Assembly: GCA_030267565.1 (NCBI GenBank)
Contig: BRXU01000011.1
Location: 858,501-922,500, forward strand
Length of the DNA stretch: 64,000 nt
Reading direction: 5' to 3'
From: Pleodorina starrii
Taxonomy: Eukaryota > Chlorophyta > Chlorophyceae > Chlamydomonadales > Volvocaceae
This document shows, in pieces, positions 46,505 to 59,900 of the stretch (the stretch's first letter is position 1; every line of letters starts with the position of its first letter). Both the position numbers and the translations under genes were made by a program. The notes beneath the pieces are model-generated. The model did no database searches. It saw nothing but the letters and a program-made list of their open reading frames with translations, and was not told where the DNA came from.

Positions 46505-48024
46505 CCCCCCCCAGCCGACAGAAACGGTGGAAGGCGCCGTAAGGGCGGCTGACACACCAGAGCAAGGAAACTGCCCGACTAACGCTAACCTGCTGCCAGT
46601 CACTAAGCAACAGCAACGCAACACCGACAGTGGCAAAACGCCAGGCTCACGACAAAGCACGCCAGAAACAACTGCTCCAGCCAAATCATGTCCCGCACAG
46701 CTCAACCAGACCGAGAATGAAAAGGTACCTATCTAGAAAGGAAAACCCTGAAGCGCAGACCGGCAAAGCAGAAACAGAGCACCGCCAAGGCAACGAAGGA
46801 GACAAACTACACCCAGTGCACAGGCTCAACAGGCCTGCACCGGGCAAAAGAAAGGCTGCGGGCTGGACCTACTCACATGGCATGCAACAGGTGAACACGG
46901 CCGACTGCTGGGATAGGCTAGCACTCCCTTGGGCCGCCCTCGCCAGCCAGGACTCTCTTCCTGAGGCTCATGCACCAACCGACGGACGTAGCGAAACTCA
47001 GCGGCACACCGTGAACGGAACACAGTCAATAGGCTCAGGACTAAGGACTTTTGAGCCATTGCATTCCGTAAACATAATCCAATCCAGGAACTCCTCGGCC
47101 CTGCACGTGTGACTCTCGAAGTCGCTTGCACGGCAATCTGCATATCCCCTGGAAAACCCTGGCCCTGGTAAAACACTATTCAACAGAACATCCCTCGGAA
47201 ATCCCCTGGAGAACCCTTGTCCAGCACGGCTGGCAGAAACGGTGCACTAGAATGACACGTCTGGGCAGTGAAACACGGTGCACCCGCGCGGCCGGAATAA
47301 AGCCATTCCCGGAAAGCGCCACATACAAAAGAAGACCGCCCTATCAGAGGACCAGATGTCTGCGCCTGGAACGCCGCACTCGGGGGAAAACCCTGGCTAG
47401 CACGCCCCCCCTGGGTATCAAGGCCGTACACAAGGGGCCGCCGGTTGTCAAAGCTCTTCACGCTGCCGGCTTGCTAAAAGTCAAACCCGTCGGCTATCAC
47501 GCATTATGCCGTAAGGAGCCGGCACACATCGCAAGCTACTGACCGCCGCTTATCTGCGGGCACGGGCAGGCTCTCCGTTCGGCCCCCGTCCCTTGGCTCA
47601 CCCTCGCGCTGGTGGCTCGGCGCGCGCTGCTAAATCATGCCAAACAGGACCCCACCTGTGTAACCTCCTAATTAAGGCTATAATAACGCTGCCCGGTGAC
47701 CTGCAACCTTCCCGCAAAGTAACTCGCAAGCGACGGACAACCCTATCGATGGCCGGCGGGTACACGACAAGGAGCCGGACGCGTTTCGCACTCATTAACC
47801 CACTAAAAGGCATCCAGATCATGCATCGGTCTTCACAAAGGGTACTTGATCTCCCTTCCAAACACTCAGGTCTCGGCGGGCATCACGATGAACATCACAG
47901 GCCGGCACTCGATCATAATCGCCGGCATGTTCAAGGCATAATCATCAATTAATAGCTCCATCGCGTAATCACCAAGCGGTCTCGTAGCTCGATCCTGGCT
48001 GAAGCCAGGCATGGTCTCGTGTCA
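46505..48024. repeat. 1.52-kb segment present in units 2 and 3 but absent from unit 1
   Basis: In unit 1 the sequence passes directly from CCAGAACT (to 45801) to GAAGGTTGTGG. In units 2 and 3 about 1.52 kb lies between those two sequences, starting with a C7-8 run and ending GTCTCGTGTCA. Either unit 1 is a deletion derivative or units 2 and 3 carry an insertion. Open frames of up to 160 codons inside it have no recognised product. Confidence 0.75.
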
Positions 48025-50460
48025 GAAGGTTGTGGTGTTAAGGTAGAAAGAGAAGGAGGAAAGTGAAGCAATGGCAGCAGATAGGAATATTCCGCCTGCA
48101 GCACCAAAGCTGGAATAACGGAAAGCCGCCGAAGGAACGCCATCAGGTAGCACCATCAGGCTGACGAACTCGCTGCTCCGTAGCCCAATTCATAGACCGG
48201 CCAGTAGTCTGACTACGAAATATGTCAGGGTTCCGTTACAAACGAGTAGTGCTCCTCGGTACGCGATTTCCGGGTCTCGTCGTTCCACGAGAGGCCTGGG
48301 CTACATTCGCCCAATGATCCTAATTCCTCACATGATACTCACTGTCGCGAATCAGGCTACGACTAAGCGTCGAGCAGTCAATCGTGACACGAGACGCTGG
48401 GACAGCGTCGAAATGACCCTTAAGAACCAACAGATCATGACTGCCGTACCAGAAACCAACCACAGGTAAGCAAACCACCAGACTGCCAGGAGATCAACGC
48501 AATGGAAATATTCCAACCACAAAACACATCTTCCAAACCAACCACATCTCAAATATGATACGCATCAGCGACCCACAGACCCATGCGACATTACACCGTA
48601 ACCTCGCCTTCGACCTCAGACCAGCGCGCCTGTCCCGCAAATCGAACGAATTCAGCAATCCGTCATGACAGCTGTCACGCCCGATTACCGTACTCGCTGG
48701 GTTTCACACACTCTGGATACCAGAACTCCCCCCCAGCCGACAGAAACGGCGGAAGGCGCCGTAAGGGCGGCTGACACACCAGAGCAAGGAAACTGCCCGA
48801 CTAACGCTAACCTGCTGCCAGTCACTAAGCAACAGCAACGCAACACCGACAGTGGCAAAACGCCAGGCTCACGACAAAGCACGCCAGAAACAACTGCTCC
48901 AGCCAAATCATGTCCCGCACAGCTCAACCAGACCGAGAATGAAAAGGTACCTATCTAGAAAGGAAAACCCTGAAGCGCAGACCGGCAAAGCAGAAACAGA
49001 GCACCGCCAAGGCAACGAAGGAGACAAACTACACCCAGTGCACAGGCTCAACAGGCCTGCACCGGGCAAAAGAAAGGCTGCGGGCTGGACCTACTCACAT
49101 GGCATGCAACAGGTGAACACGGCCGACTGCTGGGATAGGCTAGCACTCCCTTGGGCCGCCCTCGCCAGCCAGGACTCTCTTCCTGAGGCTCATGCACCAA
49201 CCGACGGACGTAGCGAAACTCAGCGGCACACCGTGAACGGAACACAGTCAATAGGCTCAGGACTAAGGACTTTTGAGCCATTGCATTCCGTAAACATAAT
49301 CCAATCCAGGAACTCCTCGGCCCTGCACGTGTGACTCTCGAAGTCGCTTGCACGGCAATCTGCATATCCCCTGGAAAACCCTGGCCCTGGTAAAACACTA
49401 TTCAACAGAACATCCCTCGGAAATCCCCTGGAGAACCCTTGTCCAGCACGGCTGGCAGAAACGGTGCACTAGAATGACACGTCTGGGCAGTGAAACACGG
49501 TGCACCCGCGCGGCCGGAATAAAGCCATTCCCGGAAAGCGCCACATACAAAAGAAGACCGCCCTATCAGAGGACCAGATGTCTGCGCCTGGAACGCCGCA
49601 CTCGGGGGAAAACCCTGGCTAGCACGCCCCCCCTGGGTATCAAGGCCGTACACAAGGGGCCGCCGGTTGTCAAAGCTCTTCACGCTGCCGGCTTGCTAAA
49701 AGTCAAACCCGTCGGCTATCACGCATTATGCCGTAAGGAGCCGGCACACATCGCAAGCTACTGACCGCCGCTTATCTGCGGGCACGGGCAGGCTCTCCGT
49801 TCGGCCCCCGTCCCTTGGCTCACCCTCGCGCTGGTGGCTCGGCGCGCGCTGCTAAATCATGCCAAACAGGACCCCACCTGTGTAACCTCCTAATTAAGGC
49901 TATAATAACGCTGCCCGGTGACCTGCAACCTTCCCGCAAAGTAACTCGCAAGCGACGGACAACCCTATCGATGGCCGGCGGGTACACGACAAGGAGCCGG
50001 ACGCGTTTCGCACTCATTAACCCACTAAAAGGCATCCAGATCATGCATCGGTCTTCACAAAGGGTACTTGATCTCCCTTCCAAACGCTCAGGTCTCGGCG
50101 GGCATCACGATGAACATCACAGGCCGGCACTCGATCATAATCGCCGGCATGTTCAAGGCATAATCATCAATTAATAGCTCCATCGCGTAATCACCAAGCA
50201 TTCTCGTAGCTCGATCCTGGCTGAAGCCAGGCATGGTCTCGTGTCAGAAGGTTGTGGTGTTAAGGTAGAAAGAGAAGGAGGAAAGTGAAGCAATGGCAGC
50301 AGATAGGAATATTCCGCCTGCAGCACCAAAGCTGGAATAACGGAAAGCCGCCGAAGGAACGCCATCAGGTAGCACCATCAGGCTGACGAACTCGCTGCTC
50401 CGTAGCCCAATTCATAGACCGGCCAGTAGTCCGTCAGGGTTCCGTTACAAACGAGTAGTG

Positions 50461-50516
50461 TTGTAAACTACTGACTGCCATCCCGAGCGCTCGGGATGGC
50501 AGTCAATAGTTTACAA
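50461..50516. repeat. 56-bp near-perfect hairpin in unit 3
   Basis: Arms of 27 bp, beginning TTGTAAACTA and ending TAGTTTACAA, pair with a single mismatch around a 2-bp centre. It marks the left end of foreign sequence in unit 3. Confidence 0.9.
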
Positions 50517-50521
50517 CAATA

Positions 50522-50711
50522 GAAGTGCCCGTGGGGTCCCCTCCTACCCAGCTGTGCCCCTTGCACAGCCAGTACTCCGGCGCCGGCGATGCAGCCCGAA
50601 GTAGTTTACACGTCTTGCCGGCAACGTGCCGGACATCGGGCTCTTCCCGATGAATCTCAGTGGACTTCGTGTGCTCCTACCGAGATTCGTACCCGACCCC
50701 TGGGGCACTTC
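50522..50711. mobile_element. 190-bp element with terminal inverted repeats (MITE-like) in unit 3
   Basis: The left end GAAGTGCCCGTGGGGT is matched by the inverse of the right end (GAAGTGCCCCAGGGGT), 14 of 16 positions. It encodes nothing. Together with the adjoining hairpin it replaces about 170 bp that units 1 and 2 still have. No clear target-site duplication was found. Confidence 0.6.
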
Positions 50712-50989
50712 CATTATTGACAGCGTCGAAATGACCCTTAAGAACCAACAGATCATGACTGCCGTACCAGAAACCAACCACAGGTAAGCAAACCACCAGA
50801 CTGCCAGAAGATCAACGCAATGGAAATATTCCAACCACAAAACACATCTTCCAAACCAACCACATCTCAAATATGATACGCATCAGCGACCCACAGACCC
50901 ATGCGACATTACACCGTAACCTCGCCTTCGACCTCAGACCAGCGCGCCTGTCTCGCAAATCGAACGAATTCAGCAATCCGTCATGACAG

Positions 50990-53900
50990 GCCTATGGGTC
51001 GGCCTATGGGTCGGCCCAAGGGCCGGCCTATGGGTCGGCCTATGGGTCGGCCTATGGGTCGGCCTATGGGTAGGCCTACGGGACGGCCTATGGGTCGGCC
51101 TATGGGTGGGCCTATGGGTCGGCCTACGGGTCGGCCTACGGGTCGGCCTAGGGGTCAGCCAATGGGTCGGCCTATGGCTAGGTCTATGGGTCGGCCTATG
51201 GGTCGGCCTAAATGTCGGCCTATGGGTCGGCCTATTTGTCGGCCTAAGGGTCGGCCTAAGGGTCGGCCTACGGGCCGGCCTAAGGGGTGGCCTATGGGTC
51301 GGCCTATGGGCCGGCCTAAGGGTCGGCCTACGGGTCGGCCTATGGGTCGGCGTATGGGTAGGTCTATGGGTCGGCCTATGGGCCGGCCGATGGGTCGGCC
51401 CAAGGGCCGGCCTATGGGCCGGCCTATGGGCCGGCCTATGGGTCGGTCTATGGGTCGGCCTATGGGTCGGCCAATGGGTCGGCCTACGGGCTGGCTTACG
51501 GGTCGGCCTATTGGCCGGCCTATGAGTCGGCCTATGGGCCGGCCTATGGGTCGGCCTGCGGGTAGGCCTATGGGTCCGTCTAAGGATCGGCCTATGGGTC
51601 GGCCTACGGGTCGGCCTACGGGCCGGCTTATGGTTCGGCCAACGGGCCGGCCTATGGGTCGCCCTTCGGTCCGGCCTACGGGTCGGCCTACGGGTCGGCC
51701 TACGGGTCGGCCTACGGGTCGGCCTATGGGTAGGTCTATGGGTCGGCCTATGGGTCGGTCTATGGGTCGGCCTATGGGTCGGCCAATGGGTCGGCCTATG
51801 GGCCGGCCTATGGGTCGGTCTATGGGTCGGCCTATGGGTCGGCCAATGGGTCGGCCTACGGGCTGGCTTACGGGTCGGCCTATTGGCCGGCCTATGAGTC
51901 GGCCTATGGGCCGGCCTATGGGTCGGCCTGCGGGTAGGCCTATGGGTCCGTCTAAGGATCGGCCTATGGGTCGGCCTACGGGTCGGCCTATTGGTCGGCT
52001 TATGGTTCGGCCAACGGGCCGGCCTGTGGGTCGCCCTACAGGCCGGCCAATGGGCCGGCCTATGGGTCGGCCTCTTGGTCGGCCTATGGGTCCGTCTAAG
52101 GGTCGGCCTATGGGTCGGCCTACGGGTCGGCCTACTGGCCGGCTTATGGTTCGGCCTACGGGCCGGCCTATAGGTCGGCCTATGGGTCGGCCTAAGGGTC
52201 GGCCTACGGGTCCGCCTACGGGCCGGCCTATGGGTAGGTCTATAGGTCGGCCTATGGGTCGGCCTATGGTTCGGCCTACGGGCCGGCCTATAGGTCGGCC
52301 TATGGGTCGGCCTAAGGGTCGGCCTACGGGTCCGCCTACGGGCCGGCCTATGGGTAGGTCTATAGGTCGGCCTATGGGTCGGCCTATGGGTCGGCCTATG
52401 GGTCGGCCTATGGGTCGGCCTATGGGTGGGCCTATGGGTCGGCCTACGGGTCGGCCTACGGGCTTGCTTATGGGTCGGCCTACGGGCCGGCCTATGGGTC
52501 GGCCTACTGGCCGGCCTACGGGTCGGCCTACGGGTCAGCCTACGGGTCGGCCTATGGCTAGGTCTATGGGTCGGCCTATGGGTCGGCCTAAATGTAGGCC
52601 TATGGGTCGGCCTATTTGTCGGCCTAAGGGTCAGCCTAAGGGTCGGCCTACGGGCCGGCCTAAGGGGTGGCCTATGGGTCGGCCTATGGTCCGGCTTATG
52701 GGTCGGCCTATGGGCCGGCCTATGGGTCGGCCTATGGGTCGGCCTATGGGTCGGCCGATGGGTCGGCCTATGGGTCGGCCTATGAGTCGGCCTATGGGCC
52801 GGCCTATGGGTCGGCCTGCGGGTCGGCCTATGGGTTAGTCTATGGGTTGATCTATGGGTTGATCTATGGGTCGGCCTATGGGTGGGCCTATGGGTCGGCC
52901 TACGGGTCGGCCTACGGGCCGGCTTATGGGTCGTCCTATGGTCCGGCTTATGGGTAGGCCTATGGGCCGGCCTATGGGTCGGCCTATGGGTCGGCCCAAG
53001 GGCCGGCCTATGGGTCGGCCTATGGGTCGGCCTATGGGCCGGCCTATGGGTCGGCCTATGGGTCGGCCTATGGGTCGGTCTATGGGTCGGCCTATGGGTC
53101 GGCCTATGGGTCGGCCTACGGGCCGGCCTATAGGTCGGCCTATTGGCCGGCCTATGAGTCGGCCTATGGGTCGGCCTGCGGGTAGGCCTATGGGTCCGTC
53201 TAAGGATCGGCCTATGGGTCGGCCTACGGGTCGGCCTACGGGCCGGCTTATGGTTCGGCCTACGGGCCGGCCTATGGGTCGGCCTATGGGTCGGCCTAAG
53301 GGTCGGCCTACGGGTCCGCCTACGGGCCGGCCTATGGGTAGGTCTATGGGTCGGCCTATGGGTCGGCCTATGGGTCGGCCTCTTGGTCGGCCTATGGGTC
53401 GGGCTAATGGCCGGCCTATGGGCCGGCCGATGGGTCGGCCCAAGGGCCGGCCTATGGGCCGGCCTATGGGTCGGTCTATGGGTCGGCCTATGGGTCGGCC
53501 AATGGGTCGGCCTACGGGCTGGCTTACGGGTCGGCCTATTGGCCGGCCTATGAGTCGGCCTATGGGCCGGCCTATGGGTCGGCCTGCGGGTAGGCCTATG
53601 GGTCCGTCTAAGGATCGGCCTATGGGTCGGCCTATGGGTCGGCCTACGGGCCGGCTTATGGTTCGGCCAACGGGCCGGCCTATGGGTCGCCCTTCGGTCC
53701 GGCCTACGGGTCGGCCTACGGGTCGGCCTACGGGTCGGCCTACGGGTCGGCCTATGGGTAGGTCTATGGGTCGGCCTATGGGTCGGTCTATGGGTCGGCC
53801 TATTGGTCGGCGTAAGGGTCGGCCTACGGGTCGGTCTGTGGGTCGGCCTACAGGCCGGCCAATGGGTCGGCCTATGGGTCGGCCTATGGGTCGGCCTATG

Positions 53901-56900
53901 GGTCGGCCTATGGGTCGGCCTATGGGTTGGCCTATGGGTCGGCCTACGGGCCGGCTTATGGTTCGGCCTACGGGCCGACCTATGGGTCGGCCTACGGGCC
54001 GGCCTAAGGGTCGGCCTACGGGTCGGCCTATGGGTCGGCGTATTGGTAGGTCTATGGGTCGGCCTTTGGGTCGGCCTATGGGTCGGCCCAAGGGCCGGCC
54101 TATGGGCCGGCCTATGGGTCGGCCTATGGGCCGGCCTATGGGTAGGCCTATGGGCCGGCCTATGGGTCGGCCTCTTGGTCGGCCTATGGGTCCGTCTAAG
54201 GGTCGGCCTATGGGTCGGCCTACGGGTCGGCCTACGGGCCGGCTTATGGTTCGGCCTACGGGCCGGCCTATGGGTCGGCCTATGGGTCGGCCTAAAGGTC
54301 GGCCTACGGGTCCGCCTACGGGCCGGCCTATGGGTAGGTCTATGGGTCGGCCTATGGGTCGGCCTATGGGTCGGCCTATGGGTCGGCCTATGGGTCGGCC
54401 TATGGGTCGGCCTATGGGTCGGCCTATGGGTGGGCCTATGGGTCGGCCTACGGGTCGGCCTACGGGCCGGCTTATGGGTCGGCCTACGGGCCGGCCTATG
54501 GGTCGGCCTACGGGCCGGCCTACGGGTCGGCCTACGGGTCAGCCTACGGGTCGGCCTATGGCTAGGTCTATGGGTCGGCCTATGGGTCGGCCTAAATGTA
54601 GGCCTATGGGTCGGCCTATTTGTCGGCCTAAGGGTCAGCCTAAGGGTCGGCCTACGGGCCGGCCTAAGGGATGGCCTATGGGTCGGCCTATGGGCCGGCC
54701 TATGGGTCGGCCTATGGGTCGGCCTATGGGTGGGCCTATGGGTCGGCCTACGGGTCGGCCTACGGGCCGGCTAATGGGTCGGTCTATGGGTCGGCCTATG
54801 GGTCGGTCTATGGGTCGGCCTAAAGGTCGGCCTACGGGTCCGCCTACGGGCCGGCCTATGGGTATGCCTATGGGCCGGCCTATAGGTCGGCCTATGGGTC
54901 GGCCCATGGGCCGGCCTATGGGTCGGCCTATGGGTCGGCCTATGGGTCGGCCTATGGGTCGGCCTACGGAACGGCCTACGGGTCGGCCTATGGGTGGGCC
55001 TATGGGTCGGCCTACGGGTCGGCCTACGGGCCGTCTTATGGGTCGGCCTACGGGCCGGCTTATGGTTCGGCCTACGGGCCGGCCTATGGGTCGGCCTATG
55101 GCTAGGTCTATGGGTCGGCCTATGGGTGGGCCTATGGGTCGGCCTACGGGTCGGCCTACGGGCCGGCTAATGGGTCGTCCTATGGGCCGGCCTATGGGTA
55201 TGCCTATGGGCCGGCCTATAGGTCGGCCTATGGGTCGGCCCATGGGCCGGCCTATGGGTCGGCCTATGGGTCGGCCTATGGGTCGGCCTATGGGTCGGCC
55301 TACGGAACGGCCTACGGGTCGGCCTATGGGTGGGCCTATGGGTCGGCCTACGGGTCGGCCTACGGGCCGTCTTATGGGTCGGCCTACGGGCCGGCCTATG
55401 GGTCGGCCTACGGGCCGGCTTATGGTTCGGCCTACGGGCCGGCCTATGGGTCGGCCTATGGCTAGGTCTATGGGTCGGCCTATGGGTCGGCCTAAATGTC
55501 GGCCTATGGGTCGGCCTATTTGTCGGCCTAAGGGTCGGCCTATGGGTCGGCCTCTTGGTCGGCCTATGGGTCGGTCTATGGGTCGGCCTATGGGTCGGCC
55601 TATGGGTCGGCCTACGGGCCGGCCTATGGGTCGGCCTATTGGCCGGCCTATGAGTCGGCCTATGGGCCGGCCTATGGGTCGGCCTGCGGGTAGGCCTAGG
55701 GGTCCGTCTAAGGGTCGGCCTATGGGTCGGCCTACGGGTCCGCCTACGGGCCGGCCTATGGGTAGGTCTATGGGTCGGCCTATGGGTCGGCCTATGGGTC
55801 GGCCTCTTGGTCGGCCTATGGGTCGGGCTAATGGCCGGCCTATGGGCCGGCCGATGGGTCGGCCCAAGGGCCGGCCTATGGGCCGGCCTATGGGTCGGTC
55901 TATGGGTCGGCCTATGGGTCGGCCAATGGGTCGGCCTACGGGCTGGCTAACGGGTCGGCCTATTGGCCGGCCTATGAGTCGGCCTATGGGCCGGCCTATG
56001 GGTCGGCCTGCGGGTAGGCATACGGGTCCGTCTAAGGATCGGCCTATGGGTCGGCCTACGGGTCGGCCTACGGGCCGGCTTATGGTTCCGCCAACGGGCC
56101 GGCCTATGGGTCGCCCTTCGGTCCGGCCTACGGGTCGGCCTACGGGTCGGCCTACGGGTCGGCCTACGGGTCGGCCTATGGGTCGGTCTATGGGTCGGCC
56201 TATGGGTCGGTCTATGGGTCGGCCTATTGGTCGGCGTAAGGGTCGGCCTACGGGTCGGTCTGTGGGTCGGCCTACAGGCCGGCCAATGGGTCGGCCTATG
56301 GGTCGGCCTATGGGTCGGCCTATGGGTCGGCCTATGGGTCGGCCTATGGGTCGGCCTATGGGTCGGCCTATGGGTTGGCCTATGGGTCGGCCTACGGGCC
56401 GGCTTATGGTTCGGCCTACGGGCCGGCCTATGGGTCGGCCTACGGGCCGGCCTAAGGGTCGGCCTACGGGTCGGCCTATGGGTCGGCCTACGGGCCGGTC
56501 TATGGGTCCGTCTAAGGGTCGGCCTATGGGTCGGCCTACGGGTCGGCCTACGGGCCGGCTTATGGTTCGGCCTACGGGCCGGCCTATGGGTCGGCCTATG
56601 GGTCGGCCTAAGGGTCGGCCTACGGGTCCGCCTACGGGCCGGCCTATGGGTAGGTCTATGGGTCGGCCTATGGGTCGGCCTATGGGTCGGCCTATGGGTC
56701 GGCCTATGGGTCGGCCTATGGGTCGGCCTATGGGTCGGCCTATGGGTGGGCCTATGGGTCGGCCTACGGGTCGGCCTACGGGCCGGCTTATGGGTCGGCC
56801 TACGGGCCGGCCTATGGGTCGGCCTACGGGCCGGCCTACGGGTCGGCCTACGGGTCAGCCTACGGGTCGGCCTATGGCTAGGTCTATGGGTCGGCCTATG

Positions 56901-59900
56901 GGTCGGCCTAAATGTAGGCCTATGGGTCGGCCTATTTGTCGGCCTAAGGGTCAGCCTAAGGGTCGGCCTACGGGCCGGCCTAAGGGGTGGCCTATGGGTC
57001 GGCCTATGGGTCGGCCTATGGGTCGGCCTATGGGTCGGCCGATGGGTCGGCCTATGGGTCGGCCTATGAGTCGGCCTATGGGCCGGCCTATGGGTCGGCC
57101 TGCGGGTCGGCCTATGGGCCGGCCTATGGGTCGGCCTACGGGCCGGCCTATGGGTCGGCCTATGGGTCGGCCTATGGGTCGGCCTACGGGACGGCCTATG
57201 GGTCGGCCTATGGGTGGGCCTATGGGTCGGCCTACGGGTCGGCCTACGGGCCGTCTTATGGGTCGGCCAACGGGCCGGCCTATGGGTCGGCCTACGGGCC
57301 GGCCTATGGGTCGGCCTACGGGCCGGCCTACGGGTCGGCCTAGGGGTCAGCCTACGGGTCGGCCTATGGCTAGGTCTATGGGTCGGCCTATGGGTCGGCC
57401 TAAATGTCGGCCTATGGGTCGGCCTATTTGTCGGCCTAAGGGTCGGCCTAAGGGCCGGCTTATGGTTCGGCCTACGGGCCGGCCTATAGGTCGGCCTATG
57501 GGTCGGCCTAAGGGTCGGCCTACGGGTCGGCCTACGGGTCGGCCTACGGGTCGGCCTATGGGTCGGTCTATGGGTCGGCCTATGGGTCGGTCTATGGGTC
57601 GGCCTATTGGTCGGCGTAAGGGTCGGCCTACGGGTCGGTCTGTGGGTCGGCCTACAGGCCGGCCAATGGGTCGGCCTATGGGTCGGCCTATGGGTCGGCC
57701 TATGGGTCGGCCTATGGGTCGGCCTATGGGTCGGCCAATGGGTCGGCCTACGGGCTGGCTAACGGGTCGGCCTATTGGCCGGCCTATGAGTCGGCCTATG
57801 GGCCGGCCTATGGGTCGGCCTGCGGGTAGGCATATGGGTCCGTCTAAGGATCGGCCTATGGGTCGGCCTACGGGTCGGCCTACGGGCCGGCTTATGGTTC
57901 GGCCAACGGGCCGGCCTATGGGTCGCCCTTCGGTCCGGCCTACGGGTCGGCCTACGGGTCGGCCTACGGGTCGGCCTACGGGTCGGCCTATGGGTCGGTC
58001 TATGGGTCGGCCTATGGGTCGGTCTATGGGTCGGCCTATTGGTCGGCGTAAGGGTCGGCCTACGGGTCGGTCTGTGGGTCGGCCTACAGGCCGGCCAATG
58101 GGTCGGCCTATGGGTCGGCCTATGGGTCGGCCTATGGGTCGGCCTATGGGTCGGCCTATGGGTTGGCCTATGGGTCGGCCTACGGGCCGGCTTATGGTTC
58201 GGCCTACGGGCCGGCCTATGGGTCGGCCTACGGGCCGGCCTAAGGGTCGGCCTACGGGTCGGCCTATGGGTCGGCGTATTGGTAGGTCTATGGGTCGGCC
58301 TTTGGGTCGGCCTATGGGTCGGCCCAAGGGCCGGCCTATGGGCCGGCCTATGGGTTGGCCTATGGGCCGGCCTATGGGTAGGCCTATGGGCCGGCCTATG
58401 GGTCGGCCTCTTGGTCGGCCTATGGGTCCGTCTAAGGGTCGGCCTATGGGTCGGCCTATGGGTCGGCCTACGGGCCGGCCTACGGGTCCGCCTACGGGCC
58501 GGCCTATGGGTAGGTCTATGGGTCGGCCTATGGGTCGGCCTACGGGTCGGCCTACGGGTCGGCCTATGGGTCGGCCTATGGGTCGGCCTATGGGTCGGCC
58601 TATGGGTCGGCCTATGGGTGGGCCTATGGGTCGGCCTACGGGTCGGCCTACGGGCCGGCTTATGGGTCGGCCTATGGGCCGGCCTATGGGTCGGCCTACG
58701 GGCCGGCCTACGGGTCGGCCTACGGGTCAGCCTACGGGTCGGCCTATGGCTAGGTCTATGGGTCGGCCTATGGGTCGGCCTAAATGTAGGCCTATGGGTC
58801 GGCCTATTTGTCGGCCTAAGGGTCAGCCTAAGGGTCGGCCTACGGGCCGGCCTAAGGGGTGGCCTATGGGTCGGCCTATGGGTCGGCCTATGGGTCGGCC
58901 TATGGGTCGGCCGATGGGTCGGCCTATGGGTCGGCCTATGAGTCGGCCTATGGGCCGGCCTATGGGTCGGCCTGCGGGTCGGCCTATGGGCCGGCCTATG
59001 GGTCGGCCTACGGGCCGGCCTATGGGTCGGCCTATGGGTCGGCCTATGGGTCGGCCTACGGGACGGCCTATGGGTCGGCCTATGGGTGGGCCTATGGGTC
59101 GGCCTACGGGTCGGCCTACGGGCCGTCTTATGGGTCGGCCAACGGGCCGGCCTATGAGTCGGCCTACGGGCCGGCCTATGGGTCGGCCTACGGGCCGGCC
59201 TACGGGTCGGCCTAGGGGTCAGCCTACGGGTCGGCCTATGGCTAGGTCTATGGGTCGGCCTATGGGTCGGCCTAAATGTCGGCCTATGGGTCGGCCTATT
59301 TGTCGGCCTAAGGGTCGGCCTAAGGGCCGGCTTATGGTTCGGCCTACGGGCCGGCCTATAGGTCGGCCTATGGGTCGGCCTAAGGGTCGGCCTACGGGTC
59401 CGCCTACGGGCCGGCCTATGGGTAGGTCTATAGGTCGGCCTATGGGTCGGCCTATGGGTCGGCCTATGGGTCGGCCTATGGGTCGGCCTATGGGTGGGCC
59501 TATGGGTCGGCCTACGGGTCGGCCTACGGGCTTGCTTATGGGTCGGCCTACGGGCCGGCCTATGGGTCGGCCTACTGGCCGGCCTACGGGTCGGCCTACG
59601 GGTCAGCCTACGGGTCGGCCTATGGCTAGGTCTATGGGTCGGCCTATGGGTCGGCCTAAATGTAGGCCTATGGGTCGGCCTATTTGTCGGCCTAAGGGTC
59701 AGCCTAAGGGTCGGCCTACGGGCCGGCCTAAGGGGTGGCCTATGGGTCGGCCTATGGGCCGGCCTATGGGTCGGCCTATGGGCCGGCCTATGGGTCGGCC
59801 TATGGGTCGGCCTATGGGTCGGCCGATGGGTCGGCCTATGGGTCGGCCTATGAGTCGGCCTATGGGCCGGCCTATGGGTCGGCCTGCGGGTCGGCCTATG

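Larger units (their letters stand above)
45746..50988. mobile_element. Block of three tandem TGTCA...TGACA units inside the satellite
   Basis: Unit 1 (45746-46447, 702 bp, internally shorter), unit 2 (46450-48670, 2,221 bp) and unit 3 (48673-50988, 2,316 bp) each start TGTCACGCC or TGTCACG and end CATGACA. They are separated by the dinucleotide GC. The block is flanked by GGCC on both sides (45742-45745 and 50989-50992), like a target-site duplication within the satellite. Units 2 and 3 are nearly identical over most of their length, with only scattered substitutions. The TG...CA ends resemble LTRs of Ty3/gypsy elements, but no gag, protease, reverse transcriptase or integrase was seen. The small open frames inside are unrecognised. 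Solo or tandem LTRs, or a composite satellite unit, are both possible. Confidence 0.6.
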
